Assembly: GCF_023703795.1 (NCBI RefSeq) | Contig: NZ_CP098518.1 | Coordinates: 1,922,001-1,986,000, forward strand | DNA from: Haloplanus sp. HW8-1 | GTDB taxonomy: Archaea > Halobacteriota > Halobacteria > Halobacteriales > Haloferacaceae | Length of the DNA stretch: 64,000 bases | Reading direction: 5' to 3' | In this document: positions 1-10,954 of the stretch, one piece after another | How positions within the stretch are numbered: position 1 is the first letter of the stretch | How the letters are laid out: every line of letters begins with the position of its first letter | Notes under the pieces: model-generated | What the model saw: only the letters and a program-made list of their open reading frames with translations | Databases searched by the model: none | Told to the model about the DNA's origin: nothing | Program-made: the position numbers and the translations under genes

Positions 1-51
1 GTCGTCGGAACGTTCGACGCCCTCTCGGCGTTTCGGGAGGCGGTCGCGTGA
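1..51 (+). CDS. C-terminal end of an upstream TrkA-C type protein (partial)
   Basis: Only the last 16 codons are in the window, reading through VVGTFDALSAFREAVA to a TGA at 49-51. The ending resembles the final strand and helix of an RCK_C/TrkA_C domain. The stop overlaps the GTG start of the next gene (GTGA), so the two are very likely translated as a coupled pair. The next gene also carries RCK_C-like domains, which supports a paired potassium-channel regulatory function. The family assignment rests on a short tail and on context. Confidence 0.55.
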   Translation, partial: VVGTFDALSAFREAVA

Positions 52-1229
52 TTCTCTCCCTCCCGGGGCAGGTGTCGGTGCCCGCCGTCGATCCCTCGCT
101 GCTGCGCACGCTCACGCAGTTGATCGCGTTCGTTGTCGGCGCCGCCCTCGTCAGCGGCGTCGCGGCGCTGACGTATCGCTGGTACACCAAACTCCGGCTC
201 CCGCTCTGGCTGTCGATACTTCTGGGCCTCTCGACTGTCGCGCTGACGCTCAACACCGTCGGCGTGTTCACCGACCTCCTGAGCGGCGAAATGGCCATCT
301 TCTCGCCCGCCCGCGTCGTCTTCAACGTCCTCGCACTCGGGACGGGGGCGGTTGCAGCCCCGGTCGGGCGCCTCGTGGGCGACCGGATCGCGACCGACGT
401 GTTCGCGGTAGCGGGCGCCAGAGAACTCGACGTCGAACTGAGCCGCATCGTGCGCTCGGTTGGCCGGATCACGGACGTGACGTTGCCGGAAGATCCCGGC
501 GATATCGCGGACATCGAGGGGTACGACCCCGTCGCCGCCGCGACCAAGGAGGCGCTCGCGGGCAAGACGCTCATCTTTCCTCGTCGGCTGACCCTCGCCG
601 ACATGGAGGCACGCCTCGTCACCCGTCTGCAGGACGACTACGGCGTCGGCAACGTCGATGCGGAGCTGTCGGCCGACGGCACCGTCGAGTACCTCGCGCT
701 CGGCAGTCGCGCGACTGGCATCGGGCCGACACTCGCACCCGGAACCGTCGCCGTCGCGGTCCGGGCCGACCCCGCCAACGCCGCCAGCCCCGGCGACCGC
801 GTCCAGGTGTGGCGCACGGATCCGGAGCCGAAACGACTGCTGACGGCCGAACTCCGCGCGCACGCCGAGGACGTGGCCACCCTCGCGGTCGACGAGGAAG
901 ACACCACGCGACTCGACGCCGCCGAGACCTACCGGCTGGTGACGCTGCCGTCCGAGCCACGGGCCGAACGCGAGTTCGCCTCGCTCCTGCGCGCGGCCGA
1001 GGAGACGATGTACGTCATCACGGTCGCCGCGGGGAGCGACCTCGTGGGGACGTCGGTCGACGCGCTGGACGTCACGGTCGTGGCGGTCAAAGGCGAGGAC
1101 GGCGGTATCGACACGCTCGCCCGCGACCGGACGCTCGCGGCCGGCGACGAGGTGTACCTCGTGAGCCGCCCGGAGGCGTTCCGCCGGCTGGAGTCCCGGA
1201 GTCGCCCCCCCGAGACACAATCCTCTTGA
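48..1229 (+). CDS. Membrane protein with C-terminal TrkA-C (RCK_C) domains
   Basis: The 393-residue protein has about three hydrophobic segments near residues 20-42, 50-72 and 85-108, then a long acidic soluble part. Residues roughly 310-385 (starting FASLLRAAEETMYVITV) read as an RCK_C/TrkA_C fold, with a phrase of the type AAGDEVYLVSRPEAFRRL that ends such domains. A second, more diverged copy seems to lie near residues 200-300. In the family these domains bind small ligands and gate potassium or other ion transport at the cell membrane. The GTG start overlaps the upstream stop, indicating a two-gene operon. No pore-loop motif (TVGYG-like) is visible, so this is probably an accessory or regulatory subunit rather than a complete channel. 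Confidence 0.7.
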   Translation: MILSLPGQVSVPAVDPSLLRTLTQLIAFVVGAALVSGVAALTYRWYTKLRLPLWLSILLGLSTVALTLNTVGVFTDLLSGEMAIFSPARVVFNVLALGTGAVAAPVGRLVGDRIATDVFAVAGARELDVELSRIVRSVGRITDVTLPEDPGDIADIEGYDPVAAATKEALAGKTLIFPRRLTLADMEARLVTRLQDDYGVGNVDAELSADGTVEYLALGSRATGIGPTLAPGTVAVAVRADPANAASPGDRVQVWRTDPEPKRLLTAELRAHAEDVATLAVDEEDTTRLDAAETYRLVTLPSEPRAEREFASLLRAAEETMYVITVAAGSDLVGTSVDALDVTVVAVKGEDGGIDTLARDRTLAAGDEVYLVSRPEAFRRLESRSRPPETQSS

Positions 1230-1252
1230 CCGGCGGGGTGTGAGACACGCGC

Positions 1253-1534
1253 ATGCAGTGGAAGCTGTTCGCGGATCTCGCGGAGGTCGCCGGTGATCGG
1301 GAGGTTCGCGTCGACGTCGGTCCGGGGGCGACGGTCGGCGACGCCCTCGAGGAACTGTTCGAGACCAAGCCGGCGCTCCGCGACCGCGTTCTCGACGACT
1401 CCGGCGCGGTCGCCGACCACATCAACGTGCTCCGCAACGGCGAGAACGTCCACGCGGCCGACGGACTGGCGACGGCTCTTGAGGACGATGACGAACTCGC
1501 GCTGTTCCCGCCGGTGAGCGGCGGGACGCAGTAG
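1253..1534 (+). CDS. samp1: SAMP1-like ubiquitin-like modifier / MoaD-family protein with extended C-terminus
   Basis: The 93-residue protein has a beta-grasp fold: it begins MQWKLFADLAEVAGDREVRV, has the HINVLRNGENV central strand, and ends near LFPPVSGG. This closely follows the haloarchaeal SAMP1 pattern. In that family the C-terminal Gly-Gly is adenylated by UbaA and then joined to lysines of target proteins or used in sulfur transfer for molybdopterin. Here the diglycine is followed by Thr-Gln before the TAG stop, so the reactive carboxylate is not exposed as translated. The gene starts with ATG 23 bases after the previous stop. It could be a precursor needing trimming, or a paralogue that no longer conjugates. 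Confidence 0.85.
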   Translation: MQWKLFADLAEVAGDREVRVDVGPGATVGDALEELFETKPALRDRVLDDSGAVADHINVLRNGENVHAADGLATALEDDDELALFPPVSGGTQ

Positions 1535-1536
1535 CG

Positions 1537-2373
1537 TTAGTCCGGGCGCGGCCGGGAGATGAACAGCGTCTGGACGAGGTTGAACGGGTCGTACGTCGAC
1601 TGGTGACACTGGCAGTAGACGCTGTTGGGGTTCCCGAACCGGGCGGCGTCGGCGGACTGCTTGTACCCCGGGACACAGCAGAAGTGGGTACACTTGTTGA
1701 GCCAGGCGATGAACCCCTCGGACGTGCTCGCCTGGAGCCACTCGTCGTCCTGGGCGGCCTCCTCGATGCGCGTACTTCGGAGCAGCTGGATGGGGACCAC
1801 GTCACTGGCGTCCTCGGAGCGCCACCGGCCGCTCGCGGGCTTTCCCGTCCCCGAGTCGCCGATGCCGTTGCCCCACTCCTCGTAGTCGTTGAAGTCGTCG
1901 ACGTGGAAGCGGTCGCCTTCCTCCTTGCTGGCGGATTGCCAGTCGTAGGCCGGGTTCGATCCCGTCCGGAAGTAGTTATCGCTCTCGTAGCCGGGCTGGA
2001 TGCCCGCGTACCCCTCGACGCCGCAGTACTGGAACCACTCCGAGGAGTACGTCGATCCGCCGAGGTCCATCTCGGCGATCTGGATCTGCCGACCGCCCTG
2101 CGTGACGGTTTCGACGTCCGGCCAGACGCCTTTGATGTATCCCTCCGAGTCGATCTCGATCGGAATCTGGGGCATCCCGCGCGGTGCCGGCCCCCCGGTG
2201 TTCTCGATGGCCCACGCCTGGGTACTCCCCCCACCAGCCCCGGGCGAGGCGGTCGCGCTGTTGACGGTGACCGTCCCGACGGCGCCGACGCCGGCGAGCG
2301 CCGAGCCACCGACGACCCCTTTCACGAACCGTCGCCGGCCACTGTCTTCGGGATACTTATCGTCCGCGCTCAT
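1537..2373 (-). CDS. Tat-exported Rieske [2Fe-2S] protein
   Basis: The 278-residue protein begins at the ATG before SADDKYPEDSGRRRFVKGVV, a twin-arginine leader followed by a hydrophobic stretch; upstream in-frame codons add a non-conserved extension. The C-terminal part has the Rieske cluster-binding pattern: CTHFCC near residue 230 and CQCH about 25 residues later, giving the two Cys and two His ligands. Such proteins sit on the outer face of the membrane and pass electrons from quinol to copper proteins or cytochromes. No cytochrome b gene lies beside it, so its partner is elsewhere. It is transcribed leftward, convergent with the SAMP-like gene, with only two bases between the two stops. 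Confidence 0.88.
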   Translation of the reverse strand: MSADDKYPEDSGRRRFVKGVVGGSALAGVGAVGTVTVNSATASPGAGGGSTQAWAIENTGGPAPRGMPQIPIEIDSEGYIKGVWPDVETVTQGGRQIQIAEMDLGGSTYSSEWFQYCGVEGYAGIQPGYESDNYFRTGSNPAYDWQSASKEEGDRFHVDDFNDYEEWGNGIGDSGTGKPASGRWRSEDASDVVPIQLLRSTRIEEAAQDDEWLQASTSEGFIAWLNKCTHFCCVPGYKQSADAARFGNPNSVYCQCHQSTYDPFNLVQTLFISRPRPD

Positions 2374-2394
2374 GCCCGAACCTTGGTGTGGGAC

Positions 2395-2402
2395 GTAAAA
2401 AG
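2395..2402 (-). promoter_or_regulatory. TATA-like box of the Rieske gene
   Basis: On the minus strand the sequence CTTTTTAC lies 22-29 bases before the chosen ATG at 2373. That spacing fits a haloarchaeal leaderless transcript and supports the shorter start. Confidence 0.45.
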
Positions 2403-2463
2403 CATGACGAAGTACCCGGCCACGTCCGGCGTCTGCTTCCCGCGACGGCACGCGTCGCCGCGC

Positions 2464-5035
<2,572 letters not shown>

Positions 5036-5036
<1 letters not shown>

Positions 5037-5953
5037 TGGTCGACGTCGACGAATTCATCGCGGAGGCGACCGCGGAGATCGAGTCCGAGATCGGCGACGC
5101 GAACGCCATCATCGCGCTCTCGGGCGGCGTCGACTCGTCGGTCGCGGCCGCGCTGGCCTACCGCGCCATCGGCGACCGTCTCACGCCCGTCTACGTCGAC
5201 ACCGGGCTGATGCGGAAAGGGGAGACTGAGGGGATCCGCGAGACGTTCTCCTTCATGGACAGCCTGCGGATCGTCGAGGCACAGGACCGCTTCCTCGACG
5301 CCCTCGAAGGCGTGACCGACCCCGAGGAGAAGCGCCACGCCATCGGCGAAGGGTTCATCCGCGAGTTCGAACGCGAGGCCCGGGAGGCCGACGCCGACTA
5401 CCTCGTCCAGGGGACCATCTACCCCGACCGCATCGAGAGCGAGGGTAACATCAAGTCCCACCACAACGTCGGCGGACTGCCCGACGTGATCGACTTCGAG
5501 GGCATCGTCGAACCCGTCCGCGACCTCTACAAGGACGAGGTGCGGGAGGTCGCCCGCGCCCTCGACCTCGAAGAGGTGGTCTCGGAACGGATGCCCTTCC
5601 CCGGGCCGGGACTCGCCGTTCGCATCCTCGGCGAGGTGACCGAGGAGAAACTGGACGTGGCCCGCGAGGCGTGTCACATCGTCGAGGAGGAGGTCGAAGA
5701 ACACGATCCGTGGCAGGCCTTCGCGGCCGTCATCGGCAAGGCGACCGGCGTCAAGGGCGACAACCGGGTCCACGGCTGGGTGGTCGCCGTCCGGTCGGTC
5801 GAGAGCCGAGACGGCATGACCGCCCGCGCCCAGGATCTCCCGTGGGAGACCCTGCAACGGATTCAGAGCCGCATCACCGGCGAGAACGACGACGTCGCCC
5901 GCGTCGTCTACGACGTGACCCACAAACCGCCCGCGACCATCGAGTACGAATGA
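5036..5953 (+). CDS. guaAB: GMP synthase, ATP-pyrophosphatase subunit B
   Basis: The 305-residue protein has the N-type ATP-pyrophosphatase loop SGGVDSS near residue 30, the [11 protein letters not shown] block, the [12 protein letters not shown] segment, and the C-terminal GMP-synthase dimerisation domain ending in the conserved KPPATIEYE. It aminates XMP to GMP using ammonia from a separate glutaminase subunit (GuaAA), the usual split arrangement in archaea. That subunit is not in this window. The gene is translationally coupled to pyrG (one-base overlap) and to the small protein downstream (ATGA). Confidence 0.97.
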
Positions 5954-6270
5954 CCCGGGCCATCGTCGCCGGCCCGGACGACGCCGGCCTCGGGACCGCC
6001 TTGGAGACGGAAGGGATCGAGGTGTGCCGTGTCGAGGGCGTCCTCACCGCCGCAGTGCTCGACGACGCCGGCCTAGCCGACGCCGACCTGTTCGTCCTCA
6101 CGGATCTCGACGAGGCGACGGCCATCACCGTCGCCAAGGACCGCAACCCCGACGTCCGGGTTGTCGTCTACAGCCACGACTCCCTGCCCGAGTTCGTGCG
6201 CGGGCAGGCCGACCTCGCGATGGATCCCGACCTGTTCGGCGTCGACATGGTCGCCGAGGAACTGGCCTGA
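5950..6270 (+). CDS. Small Rossmann-like protein coupled to guaAB, unknown function
   Basis: The 106-residue acidic protein begins [19 protein letters not shown] and has alternating strands and helices such as [15 protein letters not shown] and [17 protein letters not shown]. This looks like half of a TrkA-N or receiver-type Rossmann fold. I do not recognise a catalytic motif. Its ATG overlaps the guaAB stop (ATGA), and this pyrG-guaAB-small gene order argues for a role in, or regulation of, nucleotide synthesis, but that is inference only. It ends 51 bases before the next start. Confidence 0.75.
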   Translation: MTRAIVAGPDDAGLGTALETEGIEVCRVEGVLTAAVLDDAGLADADLFVLTDLDEATAITVAKDRNPDVRVVVYSHDSLPEFVRGQADLAMDPDLFGVDMVAEELA

Positions 6271-6321
6271 GTGCCGTCGCCGAAGCCCCATCGTTAAGAC
6301 GCAGGCGGCCGATTTTCCCCC

Positions 6322-6645
6322 ATGACCCTCGACCGACTGGAGACGCTCGACCCGGCCCCCGAGGAGGTACTGACGGCCGAGTTGGTCGTCAACGACGACG
6401 TGTTGGTGAAAGCCTTCGCGCTCGGCCCCGGCGCGGAACTCGACGCCCACGCCCACGCCGATAGCACGAACGTCTTCCACGTGCTCCGGGGTACGGTGAC
6501 CGTGGTTCAGGGCGGCGAGACGGAGGCCATCACGGCCCCCGGCGTCGTCCACCATCAGCGCGGCGTGAGTCACGGTGCCCGGAACGAGACGGACGAGGTG
6601 GCGGTGTTCACCGCCAGCCTCTGTCCGATGCCCGGGTCCGGATGA
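6322..6645 (+). CDS. Cupin-domain protein
   Basis: The 107-residue single-domain protein carries the two cupin motifs. Motif 1 is HAHADSTNVFHVLRG (metal-binding His residues and Glu/Asn position) and motif 2 is PGVVHHQRGVSHGARN. It therefore forms a small beta barrel that probably binds a metal. Single-domain cupins cover many activities, and nothing in the neighbours fixes the substrate. It starts with ATG after a short AT-poor spacer and is probably monocistronic. Confidence 0.85.
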   Translation: MTLDRLETLDPAPEEVLTAELVVNDDVLVKAFALGPGAELDAHAHADSTNVFHVLRGTVTVVQGGETEAITAPGVVHHQRGVSHGARNETDEVAVFTASLCPMPGSG

Positions 6646-6687
6646 GGTCGCCCCCGTCCGTCCCCTCGCTGTTTCGGTGAGTCAGTC

Positions 6688-7668
6688 ATGCCACACACGA
6701 GCGTCACTGCCCACGCCCGACTTCACTTCGGGTTCTGTAACCTGAGCCTCGCAAACGAACGCCTCTATGGGAGCCTCGGCGTCGGCCTCGACCGGCCGTC
6801 GGTGACCGTCACCGCGTCGCCGGCCGCCGCCGTCGACTGCGAGCATCCGACCGTCCGGGAGTACGCCGCACGGTCGGTCAACCTCCTCGGCGTCGACGGC
6901 GCAGAGGTGGCCGTCGAGAGCGCGTTCCCGAGACACGTCGGCCTCGGGAGTGGAACCCAGTTCGCGCTCGCGACGCTCGCCGCGGTCGCGCGCGCCCACG
7001 ACCGGACGGTCGACGTCCGGGACCGCGCTCCGGACCTCGGCCGCGGCGGCCGGTCGGGCGTCGGCGTCGCCACCTTCGAGGACGGCGGGTTCGTCCTTGA
7101 CGCCGGCCACCCGACCGCCCGGTTCACCACCGACCGGCCGGCGGTCGGCAAGTGGTCGGTGCCGCCGGTCGCGGCCCGACATCCCATCCCCTCCGACTGG
7201 CGCTTTCTGGTCGTCGTCCCCGACGCCCCCTCGGGGCCGAGCGGCGACGCCGAGGATCGAAGCATGCGCTCGGCCGTGGAGTCGGCGGCGGCGGCGCCGA
7301 GCGACCGCCTCGCCGGCGTGATCCTCCGGCGCGTCCTGCCGGCGATCACGGAGGGATCGGTCGAGCGGTTCGGCGCCGCCCTCGCCGAGGTCGGTCGCCT
7401 CAACGGCACTTGGTACGCGGACGAACAGGGCGGCGTCTACCGGCCGCCGGCGGGCGAACTCGTCGCCGCCCTCGACGACGAACCGGCGGTCGACGGGGCC
7501 GGGCAGTCCTCGTGGGGACCGGCGGTCTACGGCGTGACCGACGCCGAGCGCGAGACGGCGGCACGGGCGGCGGGGCGGGCGGCCCTCGACGCGGCGGGCG
7601 TCGACGGACGCGTCCTCGTCGCCGACGGGCGAAACCGGGGCGCCGAAGCGATGACGGGGGAGCGGTAG
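6688..7668 (+). CDS. mptG: GHMP-family beta-ribofuranosylaminobenzene 5'-phosphate synthase
   Basis: The 326-residue protein starts MPHTSVTAHARLHFGFCNL and has the GHMP ATP-binding-type loop PRHVGLGSGTQFALA near residue 80, then GRGGRSGVGVATFEDGGFVLD. This pattern is typical of RFA-P synthase, which joins 4-hydroxybenzoate or p-aminobenzoate to PRPP in the first committed step to (tetrahydro)methanopterin-type pterins. The C-terminal half (SSWGPAVYGVTD) also fits. The presence of this enzyme in a haloarchaeon, usually thought to rely on folate, is known but unexplained. No other methanopterin gene is adjacent. Confidence 0.85.
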   Translation: MPHTSVTAHARLHFGFCNLSLANERLYGSLGVGLDRPSVTVTASPAAAVDCEHPTVREYAARSVNLLGVDGAEVAVESAFPRHVGLGSGTQFALATLAAVARAHDRTVDVRDRAPDLGRGGRSGVGVATFEDGGFVLDAGHPTARFTTDRPAVGKWSVPPVAARHPIPSDWRFLVVVPDAPSGPSGDAEDRSMRSAVESAAAAPSDRLAGVILRRVLPAITEGSVERFGAALAEVGRLNGTWYADEQGGVYRPPAGELVAALDDEPAVDGAGQSSWGPAVYGVTDAERETAARAAGRAALDAAGVDGRVLVADGRNRGAEAMTGER

Positions 7669-7699
7669 CTCCCGGCCTTCCGGTGCCGAAACGAGCGGT

Positions 7700-8254
7700 T
7701 CAGTCCCCGGATCCGGACGGGCTGACGGTGAACTCGACCAGTTCGTAAGCGTCGTCGCCGCGGACGGTCCCCGGATTTACTCCCCGTACCGGCTCGGTGT
7801 TCCAGTAGATGCGGATCCGCACGCCGTCGGTCGTCCCAGTCGGGTCCAGATACACGGTCTCCCCGGCCTCCCAGGTGTCGCCGATGCCGACCTGCGGCGG
7901 GCGACCGCCGGACGACTCGGAGAACCGTTCCCGCTCGCTCGCGTACGACTCGTCTGCCGGGTGGGCGCCACCCGGCGGGCCACCGATGTCGAGCGCCTTC
8001 GACCCGCTGACGTAGAGTCGATCGATCCTGACCGCGTCGCCATCTTCGAGCGTCACCGCCACCGTCGCGTCGCCCCCGTCGTCTATCGTCGTGTGTGAGA
8101 CGCTGATCGTCGGCGACGGGGGCGGCACGTCGCTTCCCTCGGTGAGGACGAACGCCGAGACGGCCGTGCTGATGATCACGACGATCGCCACCAGCAGAAC
8201 CAGCCCGACGACCGCCGAGGCCGCCCGCTCGCGCTCGTACGCGTCACTTCCCAT
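7700..8254 (-). CDS. Type IV pilin/archaellin-like N-terminal domain protein
   Basis: The 184-residue protein begins MGSDAYERERAASAVVGLVL, a short basic/acidic leader followed by one hydrophobic helix (about residues 11-40). This is the haloarchaeal pilin-type (DUF1628-like) signature, and PibD cleavage would be expected close to the ERAASAV junction. The rest is a Ser/Thr/Gly-rich beta-rich ectodomain with no cysteine. It would be anchored in the membrane or assembled into an extracellular fibre. It is convergent with the RFA-P synthase gene and divergent from the HTR-like gene. Confidence 0.8.
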   Translation of the reverse strand: MGSDAYERERAASAVVGLVLLVAIVVIISTAVSAFVLTEGSDVPPPSPTISVSHTTIDDGGDATVAVTLEDGDAVRIDRLYVSGSKALDIGGPPGGAHPADESYASERERFSESSGGRPPQVGIGDTWEAGETVYLDPTGTTDGVRIRIYWNTEPVRGVNPGTVRGDDAYELVEFTVSPSGSGD

Positions 8255-8383
8255 GCAATCGAGTTTACATCCTTCGGCTAAATACTCTCGCCCGGATCAC
8301 GAGCCACCGTGCAGTCGCGACGCTCCCCGCCACGTCCGCCGCCTCGCCGCAACGACTAACCCACCGACGGCCATACCCCCCAC

Positions 8384-9220
8384 ATGGCTCGCATTCCCTT
8401 CGGTATCTCCCGACTCGACTCGATCATCGGCGGGGGGGCGCCACCGGGGAGCGTCGTCCTCCTGACCGGCGAGGCCGGGGCGGGCGCCCGCGAGTTTCTC
8501 CACACCAGCGCCGCGATGAACGGGCTGTACCACGGGGATCGCGAGGCGTTCGAACTCCACTACGGCGACCTGGAATCGGCCGCCGAACCTCCGCCAGAGA
8601 TCCACTACATCTCTTTTACTGCCGGCCGCGACCACCTCGAACAGGAACTCTCCTACACGATGGACGAGGATCTCGTCCACTCGGCCGTCGAGCACATTCG
8701 GTTTCGCGACCTCTCGCCCGAGTACTTCCAGTTGAGCCCCATCCCCCGGGAGTGGTACGCCGGCGAGGCCCAGTCGGTGAGCGACCTGGCCACCCGGGAG
8801 CGACTGGAGACCGCGTTGAGCGCGCTCGGGGAGTACCTCGGCGAGCACGCGCCCGGGAACCTCGTCCTCGTCGACTCCATCACGGACCTCGTCGCGGCCG
8901 TCAGCGACGACATGTCATGGAGCGACATCGCCCTGCTGATGAAGGGAATCCAGAAGGCGGCCTACGAGTGGGGCGGGTTGATCCTCCTCCTCGTCCAGGG
9001 CGAAACCCTCCAACCGACCGAACTCGGGCATCTGATGGACGCCGCCTCCGGGACCCTGCAGTTCGAGTGGGAGAGCGGCGGATCGAAACGTGCCCGGACG
9101 ATGTTCGTCAAGGAGTTCCGTGGCGTCCTCTCCAGGCTCGAAGCGGAGAACGTCATCCGCTTCGAGACGGAGGTCCACGAGGGCGGCTTCGACGTGAGCG
9201 GCGTCCGGAAGATCCGCTAG
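8384..9220 (+). CDS. KaiC/RadA-like HTR-like ATPase with degenerate Walker A
   Basis: The 278-residue protein starts MARIPFGISRLDSIIGGGAP, the usual opening of RecA/KaiC-type domains. The Walker A position reads GEAGAGAREF, so the invariant Lys before Thr/Ser is missing. The Walker B region NLVLVDSITDLVA is present. Haloarchaeal proteins of this type are often called HTR-like. The protein may bind nucleotide weakly or act as a non-hydrolysing scaffold in signalling. It starts with ATG and ends 42 bases before the next gene, so a two- or three-gene unit is possible. Confidence 0.75.
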   Translation: MARIPFGISRLDSIIGGGAPPGSVVLLTGEAGAGAREFLHTSAAMNGLYHGDREAFELHYGDLESAAEPPPEIHYISFTAGRDHLEQELSYTMDEDLVHSAVEHIRFRDLSPEYFQLSPIPREWYAGEAQSVSDLATRERLETALSALGEYLGEHAPGNLVLVDSITDLVAAVSDDMSWSDIALLMKGIQKAAYEWGGLILLLVQGETLQPTELGHLMDAASGTLQFEWESGGSKRARTMFVKEFRGVLSRLEAENVIRFETEVHEGGFDVSGVRKIR

Positions 9221-9262
9221 GCCGACCGATACTTAAGCCGCCGCGTGGTTAGTCACGTACAC

Positions 9263-10108
9263 ATGGCAGGGGAACAGTCGGAGGCCTTCCCGACGGAACT
9301 CCGGGAGTGGGTCGAACGGCAGGCGGCCGAGCGCGACGCGCCTCCGGAGCGGATCCTCGCCCGCGCGGTGGCGATCTATCGGGCGCTCGATGCCGAGGCC
9401 GCCGGCGACGCCGACGATCCCCTCGATATCGACCCGGAGCGCGTCTCGGACCTGCGCGATCGGGTGACGGCCCTCGAGGACCGCGTCGCCACGCTCGAGG
9501 ACGACCTCGACACGAAGATCGACGACGTCCGTGATCGGGTGGTTCAGGTCAAACGCGAGACCGACGCCAAGGCGCCCCGCGGTCACGACCACCCCGACCT
9601 GGAAGCGCGCGCCGACGCCGCCGGGCGCACCGCGGAGGACGTCGATGATCGGATCGACACCCTCGGCGAGCGACTCGACCGCGGCTTCGAGAACTACGAG
9701 GAGATCCTGGAGTATCTGACGGACACGACCGACGACCTCGACCGGAAGGTGGAGCAGTTGGCCGGCGCCGTCGTCGACGTGCAATCGGAACTTCATCGCG
9801 TCAGCGCCGCGGACCACGACCGCGAGGCAGTCGACGACCTCCGGACCGCCGCGAACCGGCACGGCGAGCGTACGGCAGCGTGTGCCGACTGCGGCGCGAC
9901 AGTCGACCTCGGACTGCTCTCACGGCCCCGGTGTCCCCACTGCGAGGCCACGTACGTCGACTTCGAACCGCCGAGTGGCTTCTTCGGCAGCGCCACGTTG
10001 ACAACCGGCGACCGTCCCGCGCTGACCGACGGGACCGACGGCGAGGCCGCCGATCTGTTCGACCTCGACGCGCGGAGCGACGGGAAGGGGGTGTCGACGG
10101 ATGAGTGA
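9263..10108 (+). CDS. Coiled-coil protein with C-terminal zinc ribbon
   Basis: The 281-residue protein has a short alpha-helical head (TELREWVERQAAERD, ribbon-helix-helix-like). A long heptad-rich region of about residues 55-190 follows (DRVTALEDRVATLEDDLD), then a zinc ribbon CADCGATVD with a second CPHCEATY pair near residues 210-235. It is probably cytoplasmic and oligomeric. The ATG at 9263 is preferred to an upstream GTG at 9245, which lies in the promoter region. It overlaps the next gene by eight bases, indicating coupling. Function is unknown; related proteins seem confined to haloarchaea. Confidence 0.8.
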   Translation: MAGEQSEAFPTELREWVERQAAERDAPPERILARAVAIYRALDAEAAGDADDPLDIDPERVSDLRDRVTALEDRVATLEDDLDTKIDDVRDRVVQVKRETDAKAPRGHDHPDLEARADAAGRTAEDVDDRIDTLGERLDRGFENYEEILEYLTDTTDDLDRKVEQLAGAVVDVQSELHRVSAADHDREAVDDLRTAANRHGERTAACADCGATVDLGLLSRPRCPHCEATYVDFEPPSGFFGSATLTTGDRPALTDGTDGEAADLFDLDARSDGKGVSTDE

Positions 10109-10556
10109 AGACGAGGACGACGACCCGGGCGCCCCCGCGGACGACGCCGGCGCCGACGACGCTCCGCTCGACGACCTCGTCCGCGAGGTGCGCGCCAAGC
10201 AGGCCTCCCGCGAGGAGGGGGCGGACGCGAGCGTCGATCCCGAGACGGACCTCTTCGAGGCCGTCGAGGTCGGCGAGGTGGACGACGAGGCCGTCTGGGA
10301 GGCGTTCGCCGAGGGGGAGATGGGCCCCGAGGAGCGGGTCGGCGTCGGCGCCGACCCCGAGGACGCGTCGGGAGACGACGAGGCCGTCGTCCCGAAACGG
10401 GAGTTCTGTCAGCGATGCCCACACTTCGCGGACCCGCCGGAGACGGCCTGTACTCACGAGGGGACGACCATCGTCGAGGTGGTCGACGCCGACAGCTTCC
10501 GCGTGCGGAACTGCCCCGTCGTCGCCGAGGACCGGGAGACAGCCTCGATCGAGTGA
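10101..10556 (+). CDS. Acidic Cys-containing haloarchaeal protein, unknown function
   Basis: The 151-residue protein has a disordered acidic N-terminal half (MSEDEDDDPGAPADDAG) and a C-terminal Cys/His cluster: FCQRCPHFADP, then ACTHEG, then NCPV. Together these could bind one metal ion. It overlaps the upstream coiled-coil gene by eight bases, so the two proteins are probably made together and may form a complex. I recognise no enzymatic motif. Transcription factor S follows 74 bases downstream with its own spacer. Confidence 0.75.
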   Translation: MSEDEDDDPGAPADDAGADDAPLDDLVREVRAKQASREEGADASVDPETDLFEAVEVGEVDDEAVWEAFAEGEMGPEERVGVGADPEDASGDDEAVVPKREFCQRCPHFADPPETACTHEGTTIVEVVDADSFRVRNCPVVAEDRETASIE

Positions 10557-10630
10557 CGGCTGTGGCCAAAGCGGGATCGCCACCGAAACGGGGCCGGGGA
10601 ACCTTTGTGGGCCGCCCCGCTACCCCCGGT

Positions 10631-10954
10631 ATGCAGTTCTGCGACGACTGCGGGTCGATGATGGTCACCCGCGACGGCGAGATGGTCTGTACCTCCTGTG
10701 GCGCCACCAGCGAACGCGACGAGGAACGCGCCGCTGCCTTCGTCTCTACCGAGGCCCAGAGCGACGACGACGTCATCGAGACCGAGGAGGGAGCCAACTT
10801 CGAGGGCAAGCCCACCGCCACCGACGTCACCTGCGAGGAGTGTGGCGCGAGCGAGGCGTGGTACACGATCAAACAGACCGGCGCCGCCGACGAACCGCCG
10901 ACGCGGTTCTTCAAGTGCAAGGAGTGTGGGTATCGGTGGCGCGAGTACAACTGA
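10631..10954 (+). CDS. tfs: Transcription factor S (TFIIS-like RNA cleavage factor)
   Basis: The 107-residue protein has two zinc ribbons. The N-terminal one has CDDCG and CTSCGA; the C-terminal one has CEECGASEAWY and CKECGYRWREY. This is the archaeal TFS architecture, a factor that stimulates RNA cleavage by backtracked RNA polymerase. The usual acidic hairpin between the third and fourth Cys pairs reads QTGAADEPPT here, in place of the common Arg-Ser-Ala-Asp-Glu loop, but the Asp-Glu pair is kept. Length and ending match the family. It is monocistronic with an ATG start. Confidence 0.93.
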   Translation: MQFCDDCGSMMVTRDGEMVCTSCGATSERDEERAAAFVSTEAQSDDDVIETEEGANFEGKPTATDVTCEECGASEAWYTIKQTGAADEPPTRFFKCKECGYRWREYN

